The notes: generated by a model not told the origin, from the letters alone. DNA of 64,000 bases from Misgurnus anguillicaudatus (GCF_027580225.2 NC_073358.2:10529001-10593000), one strand, 5' to 3'; shown: positions 10,701-25,700, counted from the stretch's first letter. A program made the numbers and translations.

Positions 10701-13700
10701 CAAGTTCTTACCGTAAAACTTCAAAACTTTATTCGACCTCAACAGTTTACAGTTTTAATGCAGTTTAAAATTGCAGTTTCAACGTAGCTTTAAAGTGCTT
10801 TAGGCAATCCCAAAAGCGACATAAGGGTCTTATTTAGCCAAACGATTGATGCCAAGAAAAAAAATTCACTTTATACCACAACTTTTCGTCTTGCACCAGC
10901 CGTGTGACATGCTAGCACGACCTTGCGCAATGCGTAAGTACATTGAAAGGTACATTTGTGGACCATTTTGAACAGTGAACTTACACAAAGACATTTATTA
11001 GTATCATTCCACATACAGCAACGTCAGAAAAGTTTTCTTTCTCCACAATTGTAAACACTGTGGCGGTAGTTTTGCATACGTCATGCTTGACCTTTCGACG
11101 TGCTTGCGTATTCCGTAAGGTTGCGCTGGCCATCACATGGCTGGTTGTGGTTTAAAAGTACATCTTTTTTATTTTCTTGCTGAAAATGACAATTATTTTG
11201 CTAGATAAGACTCTTATGTCTCGTTTGGGATCGTTTAGAGCACTTTAAAGCTGTGTTGAAACTGTAAGCTGTTGGTTCCAATAAAGTCTATTAAATTGAG
11301 AAAAATGAAATGGATAAACTTTAAAGTAAGTGAGTTACACCATAATGCTGCATTTACACCAGCCGTGGTAGATGTGTCAAGCGCAAGTGATTTCAATGTT
11401 AAGTCAATGTAAAGAAGCTTTGACGTGGTCTGGAGGTCTTGCGTTGCGAATGATGCGTTTAGACGCGATTCCACCTCATTCGCGCAAATTGACCGTCTGC
11501 CGTGGTACGTGTGACTGGTGTTTTTTGTGCATTTCGCGTTCGACGCGAATTTGCGGCTGACGTCCGAGTTGAAAAATCCTTTGGCGGATTTTCGTGTCGC
11601 GTTAACCAATCAGGAGCCTGCTTGCTGCTGTGGCGGCAGCCCTGCCCGGTGTCCCTCATTCAACATGAAGGAACGCTTGGTATTGTCTGTGAGCAGTCAC
11701 CCGGAGCTATAGCTACGACACAAGTTCTTATTTCTATAGAGACAGGAATAAAAAGGACCTTGCTTGGAAGACCTGGTAAGTGGCAAATACACATTTCACT
11801 TTTGAGTCACGTGACGTTTATCGACCCGCGGCATTCCCGCCGTTTTTTAAACTATTTTCCCCCTGTAGTAAGGTGACCAAATACAAACCGGTAACTCTCT
11901 CGATAAATGCACAACATCAGTCATCTTGAAAGCAGACAACCGCATTGCCACAAGAAGCATATTTCGCCTCTGACGCGCCTCAAATGCTTACTTTTTTCGC
12001 GTGTCTGCTTCTGCATTCAAACTGTTTAAGCGGCAAACTAGGCACAGTAGACACGATTTTGACGCCTCAAACGTGGCTGGTGTGAACGCAGCATAAGTGT
12101 TTTTTTTTACAAATGTACAAGTTAAACTCAATGGGGCGGTTTCCCAGACAGGGATTAGACTAGTCCTAGACTAAAACATTTTTAAAAGCTGTTCAAACTG
12201 AAAACAACTTGCACTTACATGTCTTAAAATTAGGGCTGTCAATAGATTAAAAAAATTAATCTAGATTAATCGCATGATTTCATGAGTTAACTGCGATTAA
12301 TCGCAAATTAATCGCACATTTTTATCCATTCTAAATTTACCCTAATTTAACACTTTTCAGGTTTTTAATATTCTAATCATATATACATATATAGATGCTT
12401 TATGCAAATGTATGTTAACAACAGCCTGTTTACATTTTAACAAAATCACCAGCCATTGTTTTGTATATGAATTTTCCTTTCAGAAGATTTTTCTTTCTCC
12501 ATTTTTGTTTGCTGCTGCATCATTTGTGACCTGTGCTGGCAAGTTGAGTCGGAATTAGCAAATTTTAAAAAAAAATAGTTGTTCATATTTTGACATTCTC
12601 TATTAAAACATAGAACAATGCATGATTTGTTGAAATATAACAAAATATGACAGAACTACACGTGTTTGAAGTTGAAAGAGTCAAATTACCACAAAAATTT
12701 TCACATCCATACATTATATTACCACATCAATACCTTAAAATCACTGGTTAAACTAATAGATTTAGCACACACAAAGCAAAAACATCATCAATGTATGTTC
12801 AACTTTTTTTTCCTTTTGTTTGATTGACATTGAGACAGACTGCTTAAAATCTAAGTGATCTAATATAATGTTACACATCAGATAGTTTTACCCAACAGTT
12901 AACCAAACATTTACTTAAAACATAACAGATTATAGAGCCTACCTGCGTGAATTCTTATCAAAACAGATATTTGTAAAACTGTAATTTTGTGAAGATGTCT
13001 ATATATCCGGGTCGCGCACTCGCGCGTCTGTGTGCACGCGCTTCAGATATCAGTCAGCGTGAGGGGATCGCTTTTGAGTCTTGTCGCTCTTAATAACTCT
13101 TTAACATTAATCAGGTACCGAACTTTATCTCTCTTAATGACTCTTTTAACATCAAGCAAGTCCTGCAGTCTATTTTATAAGTCATGCATAAAAGCGAAAC
13201 CAAAATGAATTGAGACGCATTTTTGTATTAGATTAAGCATTAGGAGGACGGTAACGTTACACCTCTCAAACGTATAAATAAAGATCATATCAGATGTCCA
13301 ACGAGCATTTAGAGCATTGGATTTGGTAGACGATTTGCTTAATGTTCTTATTTCTATGAAAACCTTTTACTCATTTAGAGAGAGTCACGTCTGCGTCTCT
13401 GTTCATTCAACTATGGGCTGGACCAAGGGTCAAACAGAAATTGCGCTTTGCGTTAATCTCCGTTAATAAAATTAGTGGCGTTAAAATGAATTTGCGTTAA
13501 CGCGTTATTAACGCGTTAATTTTGACAGCCCTACTTAAAATACATCAGTGCCCTTTGTTTTGCCTCAAAATGCACAAACATAATGTTTTTAATAAACCAT
13601 GTTTGTTCAAACTAGTTATATTTCCTATTTAACTCAGGCCTAGTCCTGGATTAAGCTAATCCCTGTCCGGGAAACCGCCCCAATATGCATAACGTATAAT

Positions 13701-15725
13701 GCTAAATGCTTATTATTTAAAGTAATGAATTTTATTATTCAGTTTATTGAATATGTACATTTTCACACTCTTAAAACGAATGTGTTAAATTAACACATCT
13801 TGTGTCCAGCCAAGGACAACACACCCAGTGTGCCGCCCTCAAACCAACACATCTCTGTGTTACCCTTCGAACAACACACTTTGTGTTGTTTTAACACATC
13901 TTGTGTTGTCCCTTTTATTTATATGAACTCTAAATCAGCACGAAATGACACATAATGTGTTAAAATTAACACATAATGTGTTAAATAGTTTAACACAAAG
14001 CAATGTGTTAAAATTAACACACCCTGGATGTGTTAATTTTAACACATTGCTTTGTGTTAAACTATTTAACACATTATGTGTTGTTTTTAACACACTAAGT
14101 GTCATTTAAGTTCATAAAAAAATAAAAGGGACAACACAAGATGTGTTAAAACAACACAAAGTGTGTTGTTCCAAAAATAACACAGAGATGTGTTAAATTA
14201 AGGACAACACACTAGATGTGTTGTCCTTAATTAGACACAAGATGTGTTAATTTAACACATTCATTTTAAGAGTGCAGGTATATAAAAATAGTAATATCAA
14301 ATATAAGATGATTAAAGATAAATAAGTTTAGAATTTTTTGTATAGTATATGTTGTGGTAAGTTGTTTTGATGTATTTGTGTGGGATATGTTGTGGTAAGT
14401 TGTTTTGATGTGATGTGATAACTTTTAAAGTCACCATGAAATGGAAGTAGCAATTATCTTATTTTCCCATGTGGTGATGTATATTTGAGTGAAACGGCTT
14501 CTAAAATGACATTGGGTCATGTTGCTATTTGCTAATCGCTGCGATCTTTTCCCGGACTCCACCCACCTGCCATACTATATGACCCGAAGTAAAGAGAAAG
14601 TGTTTCTAGAAGGGGAGAAGATTCGATTTTTTTGATTAAAGATTATGAGAGCACATGAATTACGTAAAGGATAATCCACAGCTAGCCATGCATTAAAGGA
14701 TTTTAATGCATGACGTAGAGGCGAAGAACCACCCGACGTGTAGCGTGCATTAAAACCCTTTAATGCATGGCTAGCCGTGGATTATCCCGCGTATACCTTG
14801 GTTATTTGCCAAGTTAAAGCTGTAATTAATGTTTACAGTGTAATTTTTTAACATACGGGCAAAAATGATGGTCATTTTCTCAAGTAAAGGCTCGCACTCC
14901 GTCCGCTTTAAATAAAGTAGTGCCACAGAGAGGACTGAAAGGACCCGAGGGAGAGAGAGAGAGAGTTACCTGTGGCTGTCTATCCCCTTGTTGCTTAAGC
15001 CAGGCGATTTTCCAGGGGCTTCAGCCCCGAATGTATTTTGAAAAGTTGACTGACAAATATGAAACCGGACAATAGCCTATGTAAACCTTTTTAAATCAAA
15101 TTGTCTTATTTCATTGTGCTTTGGCTTTACTGCATACAGTGACAGTCTGTCAGAAATAGACATAGGGCTAGGTCTTAAAAAATCTAGCCTATAGAATAAA
15201 TTTCTTTGCTGTCGGTAGCCTATGGGCTACTCCGTTTCTGCCACTCTGTTGAATATGCAACAGGTAGGGGAGGAGCTAACGAAAGCACTATTTAGCTACC
15301 GGAATGGAACCACTGATCTCCACAACGGTAACTTGAAAAAGTATATACTATATATGTATATGCTGCAGATATTCTTATTATACACTTTATACACTCTTTG
15401 AGTGATCCCTGTATTTAATATGGTCTGGGCCAGGGGTGTCCAGACTTTTTTGTGTGGTGATCTACTTTTAAAATGATAAAGCCGACAAGATCTACCTGCT
15501 AAAAAACAGAGTTACATTTTTTAATGACAATTTAAAAGCGGATTAGGACTATACTGCCTTTCTCTACATTGAATTTAAGGCTGTCCCCATTAGGCTACTC
15601 CATTCTTTTTGAGGAGTTAAAAAAGTCCTTGAGTACATGTCAAGTACTGCTTAAAATAGCAGAGATGCAGTTTAGTGAAACAAACTAGAAAAAGACAACA
15701 GTATCAGAAGCATATCTCTCTCTCA

Positions 15726-15757
<32 letters not shown>

Positions 15758-16725
15758 TGCGCGCGCACACACACACACCGTGCGCATGGATCTGCTCCTG
15801 ATGAAGGCAAGAATGCGCATCATGGTAAATTTCGGAAATTAGACGACTGAGCTGCAGCGGGCAGGCATAAGATTTATAAAAACACATTTGAGAAGAAAGG
15901 CACACCAACTCAAAAAGTCTTGGGTGTTTCACAATTAGGGGCTAATCACACAAAAAGCACTTTAAACGCTTGGAAACGCAAGGCGCGACGCACTGCCTTT
16001 TTTTTTTAAAAGAGCACTGCGACGCGGCTTTTTATATTGCTAGGCAACCACCGAGTCAGCTGTCTTGTCAATCAAATATTGAAGCGTGAGCGCTCTTTTG
16101 CTGTTAACTGTCATATTAGCAGAAACTTTAAAAAGAGGACGCTTGCTCTGACCTTGTTTGAGGGTGTGAGGTGCACAAACACAGGAGAGAGTGAGCGAGT
16201 GGAGTCCGGTTCTTCAAAGCAACTGTAAATTTCCCTCACCACAACGTAAGGCCCGTCTCTTTACTCATTCGAATGACGTCCGGTGCGTTCTTCGCTCTCA
16301 GCGTTCCAAAAACCGCAAGGCGCTCAGCGCGCATAAACGCGCCCTGCCCATAGAATATTATTCAAAAAAGGCGCCTGCAACTGCCATAAACGCTTGTGGG
16401 GTGATTGGCCCCTCTCATAATGCCTATTTCGCGCTCTGTTTTCCGATGCTCATGGGGCATCATATACAGTTAACTTGTGTGCGATCTACCGGCATTGCCT
16501 TTGCGATCGACTAGACACCCCTGGTCTGGGCTAAGCCCCGAATGTCCTTCAATGCTGGAAACGCCTCTGCTTAAGCATATAGCTAACTTAATGATTCTTG
16601 AATTGATTTATTAAAATAATTTATGAATGACAGGCAACACTGACAGTGACAAGGCAATCTTTATTTGAACTAATCATGTCATTTATTTATTTATGTAAAG
16701 TGTGAAATAAAACCTGCGCTCTCTC

Positions 16726-16798
<73 letters not shown>

Positions 16799-19700
16799 GT
16801 CTCTGTCTCTGTCTCTGTCTCTGTCTCTGTCTCTGTCTCTGTCTCTCTCTCTCGGTTTTAATGCACACCTTCCAGCCATTCAGAATCAAGTATTTAAACA
16901 GACCATGGTATAAACATGAATAATAATAAAGCTCACAGACAAAATACCACAATATTCCAAAACAAATGACAGTTTTTCATTTCCATTTCATTGCGACTTT
17001 AATGTGTTTGTGTGGTATGTGTTGTGATCAATTTTATGTGTTTGTGTGGGATATGTTGTGATAAGTTATTTAATGTGTTTGTGTAGTGTGTGTTGGAGAT
17101 GGAGGCTAAAATGGATCAGCTCCGAGTGCTGGTGGAGGCCGCAGACAGGGAAAAAGTGGAGCTTGTAAACCAGTTGGAGGAGGAGAAGAGGTTCAGTATC
17201 AAAGAAATTCATATATTCACAATTTATATTTGTCTACATAACAAAAGGATAAGCCTTATATACAAAGATTTTTTCTAGTGATGCACAGAAAAGGAAAATT
17301 CTGGACACGGTGTACTAAAAACCCAAAATACCCCTAAAAATGTGTAAACCTGATTTCTTGGAAACTAAGTTGTTTATCACGTCATAAAGTCATGAAACTG
17401 ACAAAGGGATTAGTTATCAGAGGTTAAAAGAAATTGAAATTGACAAACAAAGAAATGGAAACAGTTGATAAGGTATTGTTGTCCAAACAGAAAGGTGGAG
17501 GACCTGCAGTTCCGGGTGGAAGAAGCTTGCATTACCAAAGGAGATTTGGAGGTATTTAAAGTTTCTTCCTCTGATATGATTAAACTTCTTTTAACATTCA
17601 CCTGTTAGTTTTACTGGTTCTTAGTGCTGTTTGGCATCTATTACTTCGGGTGAATCAGGCAAACTCTGCTAAGGATTTTTACGGAAATCTGACTGATTCA
17701 TTTGATTTGACCGTGTACAAGTATAAATCATATCTCATACAATTTACAAATGTTAGTTAGCTGCTTTATTTGTTTATTCAAATGTTTTATTTTTTAAACC
17801 CAGTTAGTTATTATATGTTTTGTAATAATAATTTGATTTAAAAAAATTACATAAGTTAACCGTTGTTTTGTCATAAAGACCTTTTTAAGTTCTTTTTCCC
17901 CCTGTGATTTAAACAATGGTGGTACTGTTAGGATTAGATTTGTTAATTTAAGAATAAAGACAGCTTTACAGTTTCTTTGTGTTGATCTACAATGGGTTTT
18001 TAATCGTATTTATACAGAAGATTTTCACTGTCTATAGGCTATGTATTAAATTATACCAGTATGATAATTGCAGGCTGCATATTCTGTTTTTCCACACATT
18101 TGCACAATACAAACATACATTAATACTAGAGATGCACCAATACATTTTATAATTTTTTTATTTCACTGGTGACATCAGATTCAAAAAACAATTTTATATT
18201 TCAAACAGAGATGGCAATATAGAGTTAAAGTTTATGTATTGAAGCTTTAAAGGGGTCATGACATGTTTCTTTTTATTATTTTATTATGTTCTCCAAGGTG
18301 TACCTTTTTAATATTACGTTTTTCCCAAATAACATACAAATTTAAGTACTATTTGATATTTTTCACCATGTTTTTCATCCTGTAATTGAAACCATTCAAT
18401 TGATATATGTGCTTCCCCTTTAAGAACGTTCCGCCTGACTTGATGTCCCGCCCACTTCTATGATTGACAGCCTACATGCTGCGCATACTACGCAGTTTCA
18501 CTTTTCTCAATGGTCTTTTTAAGCACACTGTGTGTTTATTCATGTCACAGACAGCCAAACAATCTCTCAGAAACTGATTAAAACAAGCAACAGAAAACAT
18601 AAACGTGTGCAAGTCATATTTAACGTTTCATAACTGACCTCCTGATGTGAGGTTTTATTGCATATGATGGAAGCGGGAAGAGTAATAAACACAAAGTGCT
18701 TAAAAACAAACAAACATTTGTTTGATGTTTGATTAGTCGATCTCTTTCATATTGTTAATGCAATATTGTTAAAAACAATTGTTTGAAACTGTTATTTGTT
18801 TATGTACAATTAGTTTATGTACTGGTCCAATAAATTTTTTATGGTTCAGTTATTAATAGTTTTTACATCATGCGTGTTTGATCGTTACTGTATCGTATGT
18901 CACTTTCGTTTATTGTCCAAAACACATCTAAATATTTAATGTATCTAAAAATATATTAAATTAAAACGTCGAAGATGTTGCGTGTTTCTAAGTCGATGCT
19001 ATGTGATTTTATTGGGCAGAATTTTATTTAAGGTTACATGTTTATACCTTCATAGTCTAAGCGCCAATTTAGTCTATTGTTTTACCTGTTAAATACAATG
19101 TTACAAAACTATGTAACCACCTCATCATCAAACTGATTTTAATGCACTGATTAAGACACATCATCTCAATATTATAAACTTAAACAAAAGGATAAATGCT
19201 TTATCATTGTGTCGCTGTAGATAAAAGCGTTTGGGTAAATGTAATGTAGCCTAAATATAACTTTAAAGCCCATAACTTAAAAAAGGCTGTTTATTAAAAT
19301 TCTATTATAAAATGCTTCACTATTTATTATAGGCTTATTATAACTTATATGCCTACTGGTAATTCTCTCTTGTGCTTTTTTTGATACGCATGCACAAGCT
19401 TTAACATTAAACAAGAAAAATAATGCACTTGTAAGGCGTGTCTTTTTTTCAAAAACTGAATTAAAAAACTAAGTATGTCCAATGAATGTTTGTATAATGT
19501 AACTGTACTCTTTGTGTAAAGAATTGTTAAGACAAGAACAAAATGATGATCTGCTGTCACGTGTAAATCAATGTCCGTATTGTATTAAATATTTATGTCT
19601 ATCGCTATTTTATTCATGTTTTATTGTGGATGTATTCTCACAATTACAACACACTGTTAAAGTTTATCAGACACAGAGTTGATGTAATTCTAATTCTAAA

Positions 19701-22700
19701 ATGTTACGTTATAATCTATTGAAAGTTACCAAGGACACTATTTTTAGGCGCTGAGTATTATCATTGCTCCTCCTGCAGCCATATATAGAGTATAGTTCCT
19801 AGCCATATCTGTCTAGAAAATCGCAACTTTTAATTTTCCGTCTGTCTTTTTGCACAATGTAACTACAGAAGAGTCTAGTTTTAAACAGGAAAAATATCGA
19901 AACTATTTGGTTATTTTTAAGCGCGATGCTAAATGGTCTAATCCGATTCAATGGATTATGCTAAGCTATGCTAAAAGAAGTAGCGCCAGACCCGGAGATC
20001 AGCTGAATGGATTCCAAAACGGTAAAAATAAAATGTTTAACTCTAGGGAAGCTGGAAAATGAGCATGAGTTGTTCCATGCGCCACCTGGTGGAAATTCTG
20101 TGAAGCACAACACATTTATGTAAATTCTTATGCTACGTACACACCACACGCGGGGCATTGCGTTACTCGCTCTAGATTGCTCGCGGGATTTAACTTCGTG
20201 TCATGCGAATTTTTCGCTCGAGTTGAATATTTTCAACTTGGGCGAAGACGCGCTTGAGGCGAATAGAGTGTGTTTTTGCGGCAACGCGCCACCCATTTCG
20301 CGTCATTCGCATCGCCCCACGCGAGGACGCGTCTGATCACGTCTCTGCATTGACTTTGTATGTAATCTACTCGCGCAAATCGTTGAACTCGCATCTGGGG
20401 TAGAGCCACAGTTAGAAACGTTTTTGCAGGATTTCACAGCAGTCCGCTAAACGACTTGCAAGATGCCGAAGAAAAAACTGTGCATTCTTAATGGCCACAT
20501 CTGTAATGTACTTCATAATTTAACCATTTTTAATTTGTTTTTTTTTCCAGATAACGATTACATAACTCATTGTTATTGATAATGAGGACATTTAAAACTA
20601 TGAATCTTGCAGGGTGACACCAAGACCTGTTATGTCAATGGATCAAGGCAAAATTGATTCATGTCATAACCCCTTTAATAATTTGGATATTTAAACATTT
20701 CTCACTAATGATTTAATTGATATCACTTCTTTAATTTTAATTGGCCACTAACACTTATCTGTTCAGTTCATCTGGTTTTTCAGTAACAAATCTCATGGAA
20801 ATGACACACAAGATCTGTTACTGTATATCTGTTACTGTATACTGAATCTGTTACTGTAAATCTTTCTGTCTGCATTTTTCCTATCTGTGTCTTAAAGCTC
20901 TTGATAAGTTGAATGTTATTATCCATTGCATTCATTTACCGGTTCAGATTCATTTCAAGTTCCACATTCAAATATGACATCATTTACATCAATTCATATT
21001 CAATTCAGTGTATTTTTAAGATTATGACAAGTCAAATGCTTGTATTACAGTCAGGCTAGTAATTGTTAATTCTCTGTGCAAATAGGTTTGGTTTGATTTA
21101 GATTTGAATCACAGTATGTGAATGTGATTAGTTTTTAATCACTACAACCTGATTTTTCACCATATGTTTGGGATTTAAAAGCCAATTGATTCCTGCTATC
21201 ATGCTAAACTGCGCAAGAATCTTATTCTGAAAGTTTAGACATTGTGATTTCTATAAGGTTCATTTTGAAATTGTGTGAAATTTGATTTGGTGCTTTTATA
21301 TGTTATTCGGTAGCAGGTTTCATTAAATATTTTCAAATTTTTCCTCTTCTTTTTTGATGCCAAACTATCATTTTGTTTTACATGTTTACCCACATTTTAT
21401 TATTCTCTCTCCTGCTCATTGGTCACTATCACGCTGCATGAATGTGTTTTTGATTTCTGTTTTCATTGTCAGCATGTCAATAACCTTTATCCAGGACATT
21501 TCACTTTCTTCTTTTCCTGCATCGTGTTTTTCACGTCATGTCTTCGTTTCGCCTCGCTCCACACCTCTCGCCCTCTGCATCAGGCTGGCATGTGATGGTG
21601 GCACTGGTTGTTTTTCTACCTCTCCCCATTCTGTACTAACAGACGCAGACGCGACTGGAGCATGCCCTCCTAAAGGAGCTTGAGCAGAGTCTGCTTTTTG
21701 AAAAGACCAAAGCTGAGAAACTTCAGAGGGAATTGGAAGACTCTAGGGTAATGGATCTCCACCGGGGGCCGTGGGTCAGGAATCACTGCTCATGAGTCGT
21801 GGAAGCTGATTTTTTAGTAGGGCATTAGTAAGGGATCCTCACTGCATGTCGCTCAATAACCAATTAAAAAATTACTAACACAACCTAATTATCTCGGTGC
21901 TGTAGTTTGGTTGGGCTCTGTGTGTGTATTCACGACATGGGCATAGGTATGTAGACCCACACCCACCCACGTTTGGCGGTCCAACAGGTGCATAAATCCA
22001 GGCAGTCTCATGCATAACCAAGTTTTGCACATCTACCAACCCAATTAATGACCATTGGTTTTGAAATGAACCGTTCAACAGGCACATATGTGCATGGTGT
22101 TCAGATGTCTATATACTTTTGGCCATGTGGTGTACATTAGTATAATTATAAATGAAATGTAAGACAATTTAATATTTGCCTTTACTCAGTAGTACAGTTT
22201 CGGTGGCATTACTAGATCTTCAAAAATTGGGAAGTCAAACATACTAGTTATCTAGCTGTTATCACTTTCATTAAATTGATATATTCATATGGTCTTGCTC
22301 TCAATCACATAATGTCTTTGTTGATTTTAAACATTGTAAGACAATCCTATGCTTCAATTCATCCTCACAGTTTCAGTAAATACAGTTTTGCAGAAGCCTG
22401 TTTTCCCACCCTCTCCTTCAGGTGGCCACGGTCTCCGAGAAGTCCCGTATCTTGGAGTTAGAAAGGGATCTCGCCTTGAGAGACAAAGAGGTTGCTGCCC
22501 TTCGCAAGCCACTGGAAGTTGTACCTGGACAGGATGGAGTTACCGAGGACTCCACCGCAGCATTGCTCCAGGAGGAGCTACGTTCCCTCCGCACACAGCT
22601 GGCCGAGCAGAGCGCCAGTCACCAGGCCGAGCTGTCCGCCCTGCGTGAGACGCTTGAGGCCCGAGAGAAGGGACACGGTGAGGCCTTGATACAGCTCCAA

Positions 22701-25700
22701 GAAGCTTCAGGACGTTTGGCGAAGGAGAACGAACGACTTTGCGTCCGCCTAGCAAAGGCCGAAGAAGACAATGCGAACGCCGTTGAGCAGTGGCGTGCCA
22801 AACTGGTGTCAGTCGAGGCCTCGCACCAGAAAGTCTTAGAGGAGCTGAAGACCTCCTCGGGAGCAGGCCATGCCGAGCTGATTGAACAGCGAGCTGCTCT
22901 GGAGCGGTTGAAAGTGTCACACCAACTGGAACTAGAGGAGATTTCCAACAAGCGTGCTGCTGAAGCCTCAGGGTGGGCCGTTCAAACCAAAGAGCTCCAG
23001 ATGCAGCTGCAGAGGGTCACAGAGGAGAAGGAGCGACTGGAGGACTCGCTACACACCAATATTGAGAAAACCGAGGAGCAGCACCTGGTCGAAATGGAGG
23101 ACGTCTTGGGAAAGCTGCACGCTGCTGAACTCAGGGTAAAAGAGTTAGAGGAGGAGGGGGGTAAGGTGGGCCAGCAATTGGATCAGAAGGTGCGGGAAGC
23201 TAAGGAGAAACATGAAGCCCTTCAGGCGCTGCAGTCGCAGCATAGTGAAGGTAATCAGGAGATGCAAAAACGGTTGGCCCAGCTAGAGGAGGCAACGGCC
23301 AAAGCCAAATCCCAGGAGGAGAAGGTAGGGCTTCATGTCCATTTGTGCCCTTTTTTACAGCAGGACCACCGATTATCCATTGTCAACCAGTTAATTCATA
23401 GAGTCATGCTAAATGAATGATTCTAAAAATCTTTTTTTAAACTCATTCCCTCTCTCTTAGAGGCTGTTTACACTTGGTATTAAGATGTGTTTTCGTCGAT
23501 CGGATCACAAGTGGACGAGAGAGACACATTACGTTTACACCTGGTATTTTAATCCGTCTCTTTTGTCCACTTTCGACCGCTTCTGTGCTGAATACTATGA
23601 GGGGGTGGTCTGTGAGACGGTGGGCGAGTCTCTCTGCTGTCATTCAAACCCGAGCGGGAGTAATTATGAGTTTATATGGACGCAAACTAATATTATGTCG
23701 GAGTGCACTGCTTGTTAGGAAGTAAACATGCTGCACAGTGTTTTGTACATGAGTATGTAAGAGCTTTCTTTGAATTTTCAGTGCAATTGATGAAATAGGA
23801 TCGCGCAACTTTCACACGCTTTCAAAACGAAACTACGGAGATCAGCCGCTCAGTTTTATCAATGAAAGGCTAAAAATAGCGCTGTTCACCGAATGTTCAC
23901 GCCAGAAGTCAAAAAAAAGACGTAAAACTTGTGTTTAATACCTCAGATTAGATAAATGGGCGGAGAGAAGGCGGTCGCGTGTGGCTGTTCGAACGCATTC
24001 AATCACATGTGCGTTCCGCAACTCCAAAGCGATCCGATCGAAAGTGGTTTCGACCACCTCTGGATGTGGTTGAAAGTGGTCGAAAGTGGACGAGCTCAAA
24101 ACGTTTTGAACACCGTTTACACCTGGCATTAACGTCGTCCACTTATGATCCGATCGACGAAAACACATGTTAATGCCAAGTGTAAACAGCCTCTATGTTA
24201 TCTTGTTTGCACTTGCACAGAAGATGCATGGTGCCAGATTTGATGTCAAAGACGCTTTTTGGCCCTGTTTACACCTGGTATTAAAGGCAGGGTGCATGAT
24301 CTCTGAAAGCCAATGTTGACATTTGAAATCACCTAAACAAACACACCCCTACCCCAATAGAATCTGGACCTTCTTTTGATAGACCCGCCCAACACATACG
24401 CAACCCAGGCAATGATGTCGTTTAGTAGACACGCCCCTTACTGTGTGTACAAGTGTCTTTTGGTAGTCGGCCCGACTCTCTGTGATCTAAATAATAAGAT
24501 AAAAATATATGTACATGTACAGTACTGTGCAATTTCTATTGTGATCTGAGAAATTTAGTGAATTTCTCTCATCATCTTGTGATCTGTTCGACCAAAACAC
24601 AACTTAATACCGGGTGTTCAGTGGTGGTCCTGCTGTGAAGCATATCATTCATTTATTTCTTTAAAATTACTATTATTTTAGTACATCCAGCATGTAAATG
24701 TGCTCAGTGTTCTGTGTGTTCATTTTCCATAATTTCAGTCATTCTGTATGACAGAAATTTTGAGTTTGTGTGTGTGTAACTCATGTGTCCCCTGTCATTT
24801 CCCTTCATTTCTCCATTGTGGTGGTGCATCTCCATGCAGGTTGTTGAGTTGAATTCATTACTCAAGGACAAAGCTCAAAAGTTGAGTGACCTGTTGCAAG
24901 AAAAGGGCTCTTTGGAGAATGAAGTTAGTGTGCTGGTAAGTACCCTGTTTTGGGTTTACCCTGTGTACGGTAAGGATAAATCTTATAGAATATCTGAATA
25001 TCAGCGGTATCAATATTAAATAGTTTTTTGCACCTGTGTTTTTTCCCCCATTTGCTTGGTATGTTTTAGCCATAGGCCACAAACATATTTTATACAAGTA
25101 TGCACTTTCATTGCAAGTACATGTACCATTTAAAATGCCTAAAGTTTGTTTCTGTGTGAGTTTTTTTCAAATGTCTTTACCAGATGATGTGTTCAGGTAG
25201 CTAGCTACACTTTGAAAAGGTATTAATATGTGGCCTTGGACCATAAACCAGTCATAAGTGTCAGGTTTGTTTTATTGAGAAAGCAGAATAAATGGGCTTT
25301 CCATTTGATGTATGGTTTGTCAGGAAAGCATAACATACCGGTATGGTCAAGATACAACTATTTGAAAAATTTGGAATCTGAGGGTGCAAAAAATCTAGAC
25401 ATTGAGAAAATTTGCCTTTTAAAGTTGTCCAAATGAAGTCCTTAGCAACACAGTTACTTACTAATGATACATTTTTGTTAGAATTATGGTAGGAAATTCT
25501 CAAAGATCTTTATGTAACATGATCTTTACTAAATATCCTTATGATTGAGATTGATCCTCTTCCATGATGGCAGGTAATTCGTAGGGAGAAACTGACCATA
25601 AAAGGAGCTTATGCCCACTGTTGTGTGGAGAAAATGGCGGTTCTGTCATATTTCATGAAATTAAGCTTGCACAGCTAGAAGTGTTTGCGTTTACATGCTT

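Larger units (their letters stand above)
14425..17002. mobile_element. DNA transposon with TTAAAGTCRC ends, containing nested elements
   Basis: Left end TTAAAGTCACCATGAAATGG and right end CCATTTCATTGCGACTTTAA are inverted. It carries a hairpin at about 14667-14788, a hAT at 15431-16523 and CT microsatellites. No transposase seen. Confidence 0.65.

Noticed and set aside
10509..11876. Repeated frames starting [17 protein letters not shown]
   Set aside because: They recur because the underlying transposon segment is duplicated; there is no conserved domain and frames break between copies.
16683..16952. Minus-strand Arg-Glu / Arg-Asp repeat protein
   Set aside because: Translation of the CT/GTCTCT microsatellite.
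22540..22951. Minus-strand frames of 110-126 codons
   Set aside because: Antisense shadows of the 903-nt CLIP1 exon, which has conserved sense coding.
24783..25019. Separate short gene over 24783-25019
   Set aside because: Only 24840-24935 is coding, as a CLIP1 exon; the rest is intron read through past GT-AG sites.
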